From Limnohabitans sp. Rim28 (lineage in GTDB: Bacteria; Pseudomonadota; Gammaproteobacteria; Burkholderiales; Burkholderiaceae_C), in assembly GCF_000293865.2 (NCBI RefSeq), contig NZ_ALKN02000001.1:372001-436000 (forward strand): DNA of 64,000 nucleotides, given 5' to 3'. A model generated the notes under the pieces. It ran no database searches, had not been told where the DNA came from, and saw nothing but the letters and a program-made list of their open reading frames with translations. The translations under genes were made by a program, and so were the position numbers. Of the stretch, positions 53,401 through 61,526 are shown piece by piece (position 1 is the stretch's first letter; each line of letters begins with the position of its first letter).

Positions 53401-53905
53401 GGGCGAGGAGAACGGTGGGGGCGGCACGGCCCGCTATGTGGACTCGTCACTGGAGCGCATGGAGGTGCATGTCAGGGGCATCAACCCTGCACGCCACACC
53501 GTCACCGTGAACGGCAACCCCCTGCCCCTGCAGCCCACGGGCGTGGTGGGCGAATACCTGGCCAGCGTGCGCTACAAGGCATGGAACCCGCCCTCGTCGC
53601 TGCACCCGAGCATCGGCGTGCACGCGCCGTTGACGGTGGATTTGGTGGACACCTGGATGAAGCGGTCTTTGGGCGGTTGCCAATACCATGTGGTGCACCC
53701 GGGTGGCCGCAGCTACGAGGGCTTTCCTGTCAACGCTTACGAGGCCGAAAGCCGCCGCATGGCCCGGTTCTTTCGCATGGGCCACACCCCCGGCGCCATG
53801 AAAAATCTGTCTGCGCTACAACCCAATGCTTTGTTGCACGCCAGCCCTGAATTCCCGTACACGCTGGACTTGAGGCGCTGCAGATCAACGACAATGACCC
53901 GATGA
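50474..53905 (+). CDS. Transglutaminase-like protein fused to a long DUF2126-type domain
   Basis: 1143 residues. Starts with a bacterial transglutaminase N-terminal region (VALHHVTHYTYDRPVQLGPQ), then the transglutaminase core with catalytic C180 in SGSCRDTAWL, H229 in LHAWCEV and D245 in GLDPTSG. The rest (~310 to end) is a DUF2126-type domain with TMGGEPTFVSTQDRDG, ILYVFMPPLARLEDYL and GGGNHMVMGGATPADS. Start ATG 50474; a cysteine-rich upstream extension from a TTG is not supported. The stop overlaps the next ATP-grasp fusion as ATGA. It is divergent from comEC. Confidence 0.92.
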   Translation: MSIQVALHHVTHYTYDRPVQLGPQVIRLRPAPHSRSRILSYSLQVEPAEHFINWQQDAFANYQARLVFPQKTTSFKVTVDVVTEMAVFNPFDFFLEPSAEEVPFHYSDTVREELQSYLDKHHKTPLFKKYLASMDRKRQSTIDFLVQINQRLHQDIRYTIRMAPGVQTPEETLSLKSGSCRDTAWLLVQLFRHMNIAARFVSGYLIQLAPDVKSLDGPSGTEVDFTDLHAWCEVYLPGAGWIGLDPTSGLLAGEGHMPLACTPQPSAAAPIEGLMDEAEVAFSHEMSVTRIHESPRVTKPYSDAQWADVLRLGEQVDEQLLAEDVRLTMGGEPTFVSTQDRDGAEWNTDAMGPTKRGLATELVHKLRQQYGQGGFLHFGQGKWYPGEQLPRWALSIYWRADGTPCWQDPAVFADEREPSAYTSADALRFMLALTTRLGLPSDTVVPGYEDTWYYLWRERRLPVNVDPLDARLDDEMERIRLRRIFSQGLDAPVGYVLPLQPIDPPEGKSAVLTGTHWQTGRWFVRDERLYLMPGDSPMGWRLPLDSLPWAAPTDRWHQIEKDPFAPRAALPVSPPVSLQSRTGIAAMPSTPTLAAAAKFQSDPSVVRTALCVEVRDPNRVNGPKAETEAMAKGEKSGILYVFMPPLARLEDYLALVSAVEATARQLGMQIVMEGYPPPRDPRLKLLQVTPDPGVIEVNIHPAHNWTELVDHTEFLYQAAFETRLSAEKFMTDGRHTGTGGGNHMVMGGATPADSPFLRRPELLASLVLYWHNHPSLSYLFSGMFIGPTSQAPRVDEARNDQVYELEIALREIVRHRQNHGKDMPPWVVDRTLRNILIDVTGNTHRSEFCIDKMYSPDSSTGRLGLLELRAFEMPPHARMSIVQQLLLRALVARFWNTPYSAPVTRWGTELHDRYMLPHWIHKDFDDVLTELGDAGLRFDPSWFAPHFEFRFPLVGQVQVDGAVLTLRHALEPWHVMGEENGGGGTARYVDSSLERMEVHVRGINPARHTVTVNGNPLPLQPTGVVGEYLASVRYKAWNPPSSLHPSIGVHAPLTVDLVDTWMKRSLGGCQYHVVHPGGRSYEGFPVNAYEAESRRMARFFRMGHTPGAMKNLSALQPNALLHASPEFPYTLDLRRCRSTTMTR

Positions 53906-56562
53906 ATGGGCCCTCTCACACACCCAAAGACGCCACCGAAGCGCACACCAGAAACTGGCTGTCGCTTCAAAAGGAGCGGGCTCCCCACGGCCATTGGGAC
54001 GAAATGCGGGGCGCGGTCATACCGACCAAAACATCTACCGCCCCGTTGACAGACCCCAAGATCAGCGGTCTTTGGCAGCAATTCATTGGCCCCCTGAACA
54101 CGCCATCCACCCACCGCGTGGCTGACCTGAACGCCCGCATGAACCACCTGCAAGGGCAGGTGCGTGACAACGGCATCAGTTACAACGTCTATGCCGCCGC
54201 CGACCAGCCACAACGGCCGTGGTCGCTGGACCTCTTTCCGCTCATGCTGAGCGCTGCCGACTGGCAGCAGATCGAAACCGGTGTGCTTCAGCGCATGCAG
54301 CTGCTGGAAAGCATCATGGCCGATGCCTACGGCCCCCAGCAATTGGTGCTGCAAGGCCAATTGCCCGCAGCTTTGGTGCAAGGACACCCGGGTTACTTGC
54401 CTGCCATGCATGGCGTGGCCCCAGTGGGAGGACGCTATTTGTCCCTGGCTGCGTTTGACTTGGCGCGCGGGCCGGACGGCTGCTGGTGGCTGCTCTCTCA
54501 GCGCACACAAGCGCCCTCGGGATTGGGTTATTTGATCGAAAACCGGCAGATTGTGTCGCGCCAGTTTCCGCAGGCCTTCGAGGCCTTGCCCGTGCAGCGC
54601 TTGGCCGAAACCTACCGCACGTTCATCGACAGCATCAAGGCCAGGAGCCCAGCGGGCAGCGCGGCCCATGTGGCGCTGCTCACGCCCGGCCCTTACAACG
54701 AAACCTATTTTGAGCACGCCTACCTTGCCCGCTATTTGGGCTTGAGCTTGGTACAGGGCAACGACCTGACCGTGCGGGATGAAAAGCTTTACCTCAAAAC
54801 CCTGCAAGGCCTGCAGCCAGTGCATGGCTTGCTCAAACGCTTAGACGACGACTGGCTGGACCCGCTGGAACTGCGGTCGGATTCCACGCTCGGTGTGCCA
54901 GGACTGCTGCAAGCGGTACGCAGCGGCAACGTGCTGGTGGCCAATTCGCCAGGCTCGGGCTTTTTGGAGTCCAACGCACTGCTGGGCTTCATGCCGGCCT
55001 TAGCTCGCAAGCTTTTGGGGCAAGCCTTGCACCTGCCTGCGATTCCGAGTTGGTGGTGCGGCGAAGCGGCAGCCTTGCAAGATGTGCTACCCCGCATGCA
55101 AAGCTGCGTGATCAAACCCACCTACCCTGAGAACACCCACCGCCAAAGTTTTGAACCGGTGCCGGGACACAAACTGTCACGCCAAGAACAAGACGAATGG
55201 GCTGGCCGGATCTTGCGCGACCCCGACGCCTACACCTTGCAATCGTGGTTGCCGCTGTCGCACCAACCCACTTGGCAAACCGGCCCCGATGGCGGCGCCA
55301 GCATCCAGATGCGTCCGGTGGTGCTGCGGGTCTTTGCCGTGAGCGACGCGCATGGCGGCTGGCAGGTTTTGCCAGGCGGCTTGGCTCGCCTGGGCACGCG
55401 CGATGGCATCGCCTCCATGCAGCGCGGCGGCAGCAGTGCCGATGTGTGGGTGCAAAGCACGGTCAAACCGCCAACGCCGCCCGCTTCAGCCTCCTCCATC
55501 CCGGCCGCCAGCGACGCCGTCGCACAGCGCCAGCGCCTGGTCACCAGCCGCGCCGCTGAAAACCTGTTCTGGATGGGGCGCTACACCGAGCGCACCGAAA
55601 ACACCTTGCGACTGGTGCGATTGAGCCTGGAGGTTCTGAATGGAGAAAACCAAAATCAACCCTGCTTGCTGCACTTCATCAACCGCATGGCCACACGCCA
55701 TGGCTTGGTGCGCGCGGGGGTGCCGTCTGCAGAGCAAGCGCACCGTGTTTTCGAACGCTCGCTGATCGCGGGCCTGTGGGACCAAGAACTGGCCACCAGC
55801 GTGGGTTTCAATTTGCGTTCGGTTCGCCTCGCAGCGGCCTCGGTGCGCGAGCGCCTGTCGCCCGAGCACTGGCGTTTGCTGGAACAAGCCGAGTCCCGCT
55901 TTTTTCAACCCTACGAGGACCAACTTGACGCTGGGACACCTGCTGCGCTGACCGACACCGCGACCGTGCAGCGCCTGTTGGCCGACACCAGCCAGATGCT
56001 GGCGGCGCTCACGGGCGCACAAACCGACCGCATGAGTCGCGACGACGGCTGGCGTTTGCTCTCACTCGGTCGCCACATTGAGCGATTGGCTTTTTTATCC
56101 CAGGCATTGAGCGAAGCCGTGCAGCTGGGCCTGCTGGATGAGCAAGCCGGGTTCGATGTCGTCCTTGACCTGTTTGACAGCACCATCAGCTTCCATGCCC
56201 AACACCAGCAAAGCCGCACGCCTCAAGCCTTGGTGGAATTGCTGGTGACCGATCCGGACAACCCGCGTTCATTGGGCTGGGTGGCGCAGACCTTGCGATC
56301 TCGCCTGCGGCGCATGGGTTCTTTGGCCGATGGCGCCACACTGAGCTTGGCCCAAGGGGTGCCGGATTTGATTGGCTTGACCACCGAGTCGCTGTGGCCT
56401 TTAGAGGCCCATCACCCACCCCAGGCCCACGACAGCCACACGCCCCACCCCCTGCAGACCACCTTGGCCCTTTGCGAAACCACGGCCCGCCAAGTATCAG
56501 ACCAGTTGTGTGGCCTGTTTTTCACGCACAGTGGCGAAGCCCGCTACAGCATGAGTTCTTGA
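53902..56562 (+). CDS. ATP-grasp (divergent) / alpha-E domain fusion protein
   Basis: 886 residues. Residues ~50-540 are homologous to the circularly permuted ATP-grasp ligase; ~546-880 are an alpha-E domain (SRAAENLFWMGRYTERTENT). In the ATP-grasp part, the EDN motif of the separate copy is replaced by SQR (199-201) and the glycine-rich loop after the Lys (K405) reads PTYPENTH instead of EVHGAGGY, while RLDDDWLDP and VLPGGLARLG are kept. It may be catalytically altered or a partner subunit. It overlaps the DUF2126 gene by 4 bp and is followed by a second transglutaminase gene. Confidence 0.9.
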   Translation: MNGPSHTPKDATEAHTRNWLSLQKERAPHGHWDEMRGAVIPTKTSTAPLTDPKISGLWQQFIGPLNTPSTHRVADLNARMNHLQGQVRDNGISYNVYAAADQPQRPWSLDLFPLMLSAADWQQIETGVLQRMQLLESIMADAYGPQQLVLQGQLPAALVQGHPGYLPAMHGVAPVGGRYLSLAAFDLARGPDGCWWLLSQRTQAPSGLGYLIENRQIVSRQFPQAFEALPVQRLAETYRTFIDSIKARSPAGSAAHVALLTPGPYNETYFEHAYLARYLGLSLVQGNDLTVRDEKLYLKTLQGLQPVHGLLKRLDDDWLDPLELRSDSTLGVPGLLQAVRSGNVLVANSPGSGFLESNALLGFMPALARKLLGQALHLPAIPSWWCGEAAALQDVLPRMQSCVIKPTYPENTHRQSFEPVPGHKLSRQEQDEWAGRILRDPDAYTLQSWLPLSHQPTWQTGPDGGASIQMRPVVLRVFAVSDAHGGWQVLPGGLARLGTRDGIASMQRGGSSADVWVQSTVKPPTPPASASSIPAASDAVAQRQRLVTSRAAENLFWMGRYTERTENTLRLVRLSLEVLNGENQNQPCLLHFINRMATRHGLVRAGVPSAEQAHRVFERSLIAGLWDQELATSVGFNLRSVRLAAASVRERLSPEHWRLLEQAESRFFQPYEDQLDAGTPAALTDTATVQRLLADTSQMLAALTGAQTDRMSRDDGWRLLSLGRHIERLAFLSQALSEAVQLGLLDEQAGFDVVLDLFDSTISFHAQHQQSRTPQALVELLVTDPDNPRSLGWVAQTLRSRLRRMGSLADGATLSLAQGVPDLIGLTTESLWPLEAHHPPQAHDSHTPHPLQTTLALCETTARQVSDQLCGLFFTHSGEARYSMSS

Positions 56563-56576
56563 AACGCCAACAGACC

Positions 56577-57473
56577 ATGCGCTTGGCCATCACCCACGAC
56601 ACCCGCTACCGCTACAGCCCGGCTGTGCAAACCGCCCAGCATGTGGCGCACCTGCAAGCGGCCGATACGCCTTGCCAAAAAGTCATCCACCACTGGATGC
56701 ACCTTGAACCCGACGCCTTGGTGCTGCACAGCATCGACGCTTTTTTGAACCACCGCGCCTATTGGGCCCTGACGAATCCGCACGACGGCTTGCTGGTGCG
56801 GGCCTACAGCGAGATCGAGACCTGCGCGCTTGCACAAGCCCGCTCCGACCAAAGCTGGGAATCGGTGCGTGAGCATTTCCGTTACCGGAGCGGGCATGCC
56901 GGCGATGTGCACAGCGGCTTGGTGTTCGGCTCGCACCATGCTCCGGTACACGAAGCGTTTTTGGCTTATGCGCAAAGCAGCTTCACTCCCGGCCGTCATT
57001 TGGTGCAAGCCGCCCAAGAACTCACGGCCCGCATGCACCACGACTTTCACTATGAATCGGCCAGCACAGACATCAACACACCCGCGCTCGAAGCGCTGAC
57101 CCAACGACGCGGCGTTTGCCAAGACTTTGCCCATATCTTGGTGGCTTGCTTGCGCTCGCTCGGTCTGCCCGCACGCTATGTCAGTGGCTACCTGCTGACA
57201 CAGCCCCCGCCCGGTCAACCCCGCTTGGTGGGCAGCGACGCCTCCCACGCTTGGGCCTCGGTGTTCGTGCCCGAGTTGGTCTCCCATGCCTGCCAAGGCT
57301 GGCTCGACCTGGACCCCACCAACAACCGCACGGGCTGGGCCAGCCCTGGCGTTGACTACGTGCGTTTGGCGGTGGGCCGCGACTTTGCCGATGTTTCACC
57401 ACTGCGGGGGGTGTTGCAAGGGGGCAGTGCCCACACGCTGGAGGTGGCGGTCACAGTCGCCCCCCTCGGCTGA
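56577..57473 (+). CDS. Transglutaminase-like cysteine protease-fold protein
   Basis: 298 residues. The N-terminal bacterial transglutaminase domain (LAITHDTRYRYSPAVQ) is followed by the core, with the full triad C181 in RRGVCQDFAH, H224 in DASHAWASVF and D246 in DLDPTNNRTG. Such proteins are peptidase/amidase-fold and often accompany ATP-grasp and alpha-E proteins, perhaps trimming or crosslinking the product. Start ATG 56577, 14 bp after the fusion gene; longer frames upstream are shadows. It abuts the convergent xerD stop. Confidence 0.9.
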   Translation: MRLAITHDTRYRYSPAVQTAQHVAHLQAADTPCQKVIHHWMHLEPDALVLHSIDAFLNHRAYWALTNPHDGLLVRAYSEIETCALAQARSDQSWESVREHFRYRSGHAGDVHSGLVFGSHHAPVHEAFLAYAQSSFTPGRHLVQAAQELTARMHHDFHYESASTDINTPALEALTQRRGVCQDFAHILVACLRSLGLPARYVSGYLLTQPPPGQPRLVGSDASHAWASVFVPELVSHACQGWLDLDPTNNRTGWASPGVDYVRLAVGRDFADVSPLRGVLQGGSAHTLEVAVTVAPLG

Positions 57474-58382
57474 TCAACCCCGAGGGTGGTGCTGCGCGTG
57501 CAAGGTCTTGAGGCGTTCACGCGCCACATGCGTGTAAATGGTGGTCGTGGAAATGTCGGCATGGCCCAGCAGCATCTGTACCGCTCGCAAATCAGCGCCA
57601 TGGTTGAGCAAGTGCGTGGCAAAGGCATGGCGCAGCGTGTGGGGTGACAGGGGCGCAGTAATGCCCGCATCGATGGCATAGCGCTTGACCAAACTCCAAA
57701 ACATGACGCGCGACATGCCGGTGCCCGGTTTGGGGCCGCTGGTGGTGACAAACAGGTCTTCGGTCTGCCGCTGGCCCAGCATGGCGGGCCTGGCCTGCGC
57801 CATGTACCGCTGCAGCCATTCGCGGGCCTCTTCGCCAAAAGGCACCAAGCGCTCCTTGCTGCCTTTGCCCATGATGCGCAGCACGCCTTCGTTCAGGGAC
57901 ACATGCAAGGTTTTCAGGCTGACCAATTCGCTCACGCGCAGGCCACTGGCGTACATCAGCTCCAGCATGGCGCGGTCTCGCAAACCCAAATGGGTGGCCA
58001 CATCCGGCGCACACAACAAAGCATCGACTTGGGATTCGCCCAAGGTCTTGGGCACTCGCAGCGCTTGTTTGGCCGCCAACATGCGCAAAGTGGGATCGAC
58101 CGTCATCCGGCGTTCACGCAGCGCCCATCGAAAAAAACGCTTGAACACGGTGAGCCTGCGGTTGGCCGAGGTGGCCTTGGTTTGCCCGTGGCGTTCGGCA
58201 AAGTAAGCCTGCAGGTGGTGTTCTTGGGTGGCTTCCAACGCCAAGCTGTGCCTTGAAAAAAGCCAGTCGGCAAAGAGCGACAAGTCAAGGCGGTAAGCCG
58301 CCAAGGTGTTGGCCGCCAATCCGTCTTCCAACCAGAGCGCCTCGGCAAAGCCGTCGATGGCGTTCTGGCTGGCCTCATGCAT
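57474..58382 (-). CDS. xerD: Site-specific tyrosine recombinase XerD
   Basis: 302 residues. SAM-like N-terminal domain, then the catalytic core: Arg in YASGLRVSELVSL, Lys in IMGKGSKERLVP, HTLRHAFATHLLNHG, LLGHADISTTTIYTHV with nucleophile Y283. With XerC it resolves chromosome dimers at dif; the neighbouring genes give no sign of an integrative element. Start ATG 58382. The Bug gene upstream ends 9 bp away. Confidence 0.94.
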   Translation of the reverse strand: MHEASQNAIDGFAEALWLEDGLAANTLAAYRLDLSLFADWLFSRHSLALEATQEHHLQAYFAERHGQTKATSANRRLTVFKRFFRWALRERRMTVDPTLRMLAAKQALRVPKTLGESQVDALLCAPDVATHLGLRDRAMLELMYASGLRVSELVSLKTLHVSLNEGVLRIMGKGSKERLVPFGEEAREWLQRYMAQARPAMLGQRQTEDLFVTTSGPKPGTGMSRVMFWSLVKRYAIDAGITAPLSPHTLRHAFATHLLNHGADLRAVQMLLGHADISTTTIYTHVARERLKTLHAQHHPRG

Positions 58383-58391
58383 AAAGGACGA

Positions 58392-59366
58392 TCAGTCCAG
58401 CTTGAGTTTTTGCTGGTCCACGACTTTTTTGTACACCTCGAACTCGGCCTTGATCTGGGCCGTGAACTCTTCAGGCGTGTTGGCCACCACCAAAGAGCCT
58501 GTGTCGTTGATGCGCTTGGTCACACCCGGCTCTTGCAGGGCTTTCTTCACGCCCGCGCTGATTTTGTCGACCACTTCCTTGGGCAGGTTCTTGGGGCCCA
58601 AGATGCCGTAGTAGGCCATGCGGTTGACAGGCTCCAGACCCACTTCTTTGAATGTGGGCACGTTGGGCAACTGCGAGAGGCGCTGGGGCGCAGCGACCAC
58701 GATGGGCACCAAACGGCCAGACTGGATGAAGGGCAAAGCCGATGGCAAATTGTCAAAAATGATCGGCACTTGGCCTGCCACGGTGTCGTTCAGAGCCGGG
58801 CCCGCGCCACGGTAGGGAATGTGCGTGATGAAGGTGCCGGTCAGGCTCTTCCACAACTCGGTTTGCAAGTGGCCGATGCCGCCAGTGCCCGAGGAGGAGT
58901 AGGAGTATTTGCCGGGGTTCTTGCGGACTTCAGCGAGAAAGCCTGCGTAATCCTTGGCCGGGAAACTGGGGTGCACGGCGATCACGTTGGGTGTGGCCGC
59001 AATGTTGATGATGGGGGTGAAGTCGGTCAGGACGTTGTACGGAATTTTGGGGTTGATGGCCGGGTTGGCCGCAGTGGTCGACACCGTGGCCATGCCCAGG
59101 TTGTAGCCATCGGGCGCTGAGCGCGCGGTCTCGGTCGCACCCACCACGCCACCGCCACCGGCTTTGTTTTCAACAATCACGCTCTGGCCCAGGGCTTTGC
59201 CCAAGGGCTCGGCAATCACGCGGGCCACGATGTCGGTCGTGCCGCCAGGTGCAAACGGCACTTGCAACCTGATGGTTTTGTTTGGATAAGCCTGAGCCAA
59301 GACGGAACCGCTGGCCAACACCGTTGCGGCCAAACCGGCCACAGCCACAAAAGAACGACGCTTCAT
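58392..59366 (-). CDS. Tripartite tricarboxylate transporter receptor (Bug family)
   Basis: 324 residues. Signal peptide [20 protein letters not shown] with an RR motif; mature start [19 protein letters not shown] is the Bug hallmark. Downstream [32 protein letters not shown] and [19 protein letters not shown] complete the pattern. Extracytoplasmic solute receptors of this family are strongly expanded in Burkholderiales and bind carboxylates or aromatic acids. No TctA or TctB gene is adjacent, so it is an orphan receptor. GGAG is 8 nt before ATG 59366. Confidence 0.94.
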   Translation of the reverse strand: MKRRSFVAVAGLAATVLASGSVLAQAYPNKTIRLQVPFAPGGTTDIVARVIAEPLGKALGQSVIVENKAGGGGVVGATETARSAPDGYNLGMATVSTTAANPAINPKIPYNVLTDFTPIINIAATPNVIAVHPSFPAKDYAGFLAEVRKNPGKYSYSSSGTGGIGHLQTELWKSLTGTFITHIPYRGAGPALNDTVAGQVPIIFDNLPSALPFIQSGRLVPIVVAAPQRLSQLPNVPTFKEVGLEPVNRMAYYGILGPKNLPKEVVDKISAGVKKALQEPGVTKRINDTGSLVVANTPEEFTAQIKAEFEVYKKVVDQQKLKLD

Positions 59367-59516
59367 GCAGAAAACTCCTTTAAAGAGGGAACATCATAGA
59401 GAAAAATGAAAGGGCATGAGGGGGAGTCAAGCCAAAAAACAATCTGAAGGCCATGCATTCAAACCCAGGTGACAGGGTGTGACTTGTCTACGCCCAGCGT
59501 TTGTTATCCTAGTCGA

Positions 59517-60434
59517 GTGAACTTTGCAGAACTTCTCTTCCCCGATTTTTCCTTGATCTTGTGCGGCTATTTGATCTGCCGCTTCACGGCCTTGAACCGT
59601 CCGGTCTGGCAACAAGTCGAAAGCTTGGTTTATTTTTTCCTGTTTCCAGTGCTGCTGTTTCACTCGATTGTGAAAAGCCCACTCGACGTGGTGGCGACCT
59701 CCAGCTTGATCGGCGCAGGCTTGAGTCTGGCGGCCTGCAGCATTTTGTTGTCTTACACCCTGCCCTACTGGCCCATCATTGGATCTCGGCTGGACCGGCG
59801 CGACCACGCCGCCAGCGCCCAAGTGGCATTTCGCTTCAATTCTTTCATTGGCTTGGCTTTGGCAGAGCGCTTGGCAGGTCCTCAGGGCTTGGTGCTGATT
59901 GCGGTCCTGATCGGATTTTGTGTGCCCTTGTTCAACATCGGGGCTGTTTGGCCCATGGCCAGGCAAGCCAATACCGGTTTCCTGCGCGAATTGGTACGCA
60001 ACCCCTTGATCGTGGCCACCGCCACAGGGTTGGCCGCCAATTTACTGGGCTTTCGCATGCCCGGTTGGATCGAACCCAGTGTCAGTCGGATTGGCTCGGC
60101 CTCTTTGGCACTGGGCTTGATGGCCGCAGGTGCTGGCATGCAAATGGACTCTTTGCGTCAAGGTAAATTGCTGGGCGCCTGCGTGCTGACGATCAAGCAC
60201 TTGGTCATGCCATTGATCGCATTGGGCATGTGCGTGCTGTTCCAACTCGACACGGTGCAGTCCACCATTTTGTTGGCTTTTTCGGCGCTGCCCACAGCAT
60301 CGACTTGTTATGTTCTGGCCGCCCGGATGGGCTACAACGGGCCCTATGTCGCCGGCTTGGTGACCCTGTCCACCCTCGGTGGCATGCTGAGCCTGCCATT
60401 TGCCCTGGGCGTGCTGCGCAACCATGTGCTCTAG
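59517..60434 (+). CDS. AEC family transporter (auxin efflux carrier-like)
   Basis: 305 residues, about ten hydrophobic segments. Starts FAELLFPDFSLILCGYLICR, a usual AEC opening; later FRFNSFIGLALAERL, LALGLMAAGAGMQMD and ALPTASTCYVLAARMGY are typical. It likely exports or carries organic acids. The likely start is GTG 59517; an in-frame GTG at 59469 is less convincing. TATCCT lies 6 bp before this GTG, which would make the mRNA nearly leaderless if used, but its -35 (TTGTCT, 15 bp away) is weak. Confidence 0.86.
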   Translation: MNFAELLFPDFSLILCGYLICRFTALNRPVWQQVESLVYFFLFPVLLFHSIVKSPLDVVATSSLIGAGLSLAACSILLSYTLPYWPIIGSRLDRRDHAASAQVAFRFNSFIGLALAERLAGPQGLVLIAVLIGFCVPLFNIGAVWPMARQANTGFLRELVRNPLIVATATGLAANLLGFRMPGWIEPSVSRIGSASLALGLMAAGAGMQMDSLRQGKLLGACVLTIKHLVMPLIALGMCVLFQLDTVQSTILLAFSALPTASTCYVLAARMGYNGPYVAGLVTLSTLGGMLSLPFALGVLRNHVL

Positions 60435-60446
60435 CGCTTGAGCGCT

Positions 60447-61526
60447 TCAAGCTCTCGCCAAAGACCAAGCCACTTGCTCTTGCACCACCGGGTCTGGGTG
60501 CTGAGCCCAAGCGGTCAAGGTTTGCCGCAAATCTTCACGCTCTTGCGCCTGCAATGACTGCGACGACAAGGCGTTGCCCGCAGCCAAGGCCACATTGCGC
60601 AGCCAACGGCCGTGACCGATGCGGCGAATCGCGCTGCCTTCGGTACGGCGCAAGAATTCAGCTTCACTCCAGCGCATCAAATCGGCGATGCTGGACGCGC
60701 CCAAACCTTCTCGGGTTTGCCAGTCCGGCACGGCACTGACTTGTGCGAACTTGTTCCAGGGGCATGCCAGCTGGCAGTCGTCACAGCCGTAGATGCGGTT
60801 GCCAATCAACGGACGCAAGGCTTCGTCGATCGGGCCCTCGTGCTCGATCGTGAGGTATGAGATACAGCGCCGCGCATCCAACTGGTATGGCCCCACGATG
60901 GCTTGTGTCGGACACAGGTCCATGCAAGCGGTGCACTGGCCACAATGCGCCGACGTGGCGGCAGTCTCGGGCAACGCGAAATCCACAAACAATTCGCCCA
61001 AGAAAAACATCGATCCCGCCTCGCGGGAGAGGACCAAGGTGTGCTTGCCACGCCAACCCAAGCCACTGCGGGTGGCCAACTCGGCCTCCATCACGGGGGC
61101 CGAGTCGGTGAACACACGGTGGCCAAAGGGGCCAATCGCGTCGGCAATGCGGTCCTGCAGCTTTTGCAGCCGACTGCGCAAAACCTTGTGGTAATCACGC
61201 CCACGGGCGTAGAGCGACACCACCGCCTCGCCCGGTTGCAAGAGGCGGTCGGTTTCTCGGGCCAGCCAGTCGGTCGGCGTGCCCTGAGGCAAGTAATCCA
61301 TGCGGGCGGTGATCACACTCACCGTGCCCGGCTGCAGCTCGGCCGGGCGGGCGCGCTTCAAGCCGTGGCTTTGCATGTAAGCCATGCTGCCGTGAAATCC
61401 CGCGTCCAACCAAGCCTGTAAACCGGGCTCTGCCGAGGACAAATCGATACCGCTCACGCCAATTTGGGACAATCCGCACTCATGCGCCCAGATCTGGATC
61501 TGGGGCCACAGTTCAAGAAGGTCCAT
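60447..61526 (-). CDS. queG: Epoxyqueuosine reductase QueG
   Basis: 359 residues. Cobalamin-dependent enzyme that makes queuosine in tRNA. Fe-S motifs are clear: CGQCTACMDLCPTQA and, further on, CDDCQLACPWN, giving two [4Fe-4S] clusters. Other landmarks: FTDSAPVMEAELATRSGLGWRG-type segment (SAPVMEAELA) and ARRCISYLTIEH. Start ATG 61526 (MDLLELWPQ) sits back-to-back with the tsaE start on the other strand. A longer frame upstream of this ATG overlaps tsaE and is not used. Confidence 0.94.
   Translation of the reverse strand: MDLLELWPQIQIWAHECGLSQIGVSGIDLSSAEPGLQAWLDAGFHGSMAYMQSHGLKRARPAELQPGTVSVITARMDYLPQGTPTDWLARETDRLLQPGEAVVSLYARGRDYHKVLRSRLQKLQDRIADAIGPFGHRVFTDSAPVMEAELATRSGLGWRGKHTLVLSREAGSMFFLGELFVDFALPETAATSAHCGQCTACMDLCPTQAIVGPYQLDARRCISYLTIEHEGPIDEALRPLIGNRIYGCDDCQLACPWNKFAQVSAVPDWQTREGLGASSIADLMRWSEAEFLRRTEGSAIRRIGHGRWLRNVALAAGNALSSQSLQAQEREDLRQTLTAWAQHPDPVVQEQVAWSLARA

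Noticed and set aside
57474..58382. XerD as a phage or ICE integrase
   Set aside because: Length, motif pattern and housekeeping neighbours fit chromosomal XerD; no attachment repeats or mobile genes nearby.
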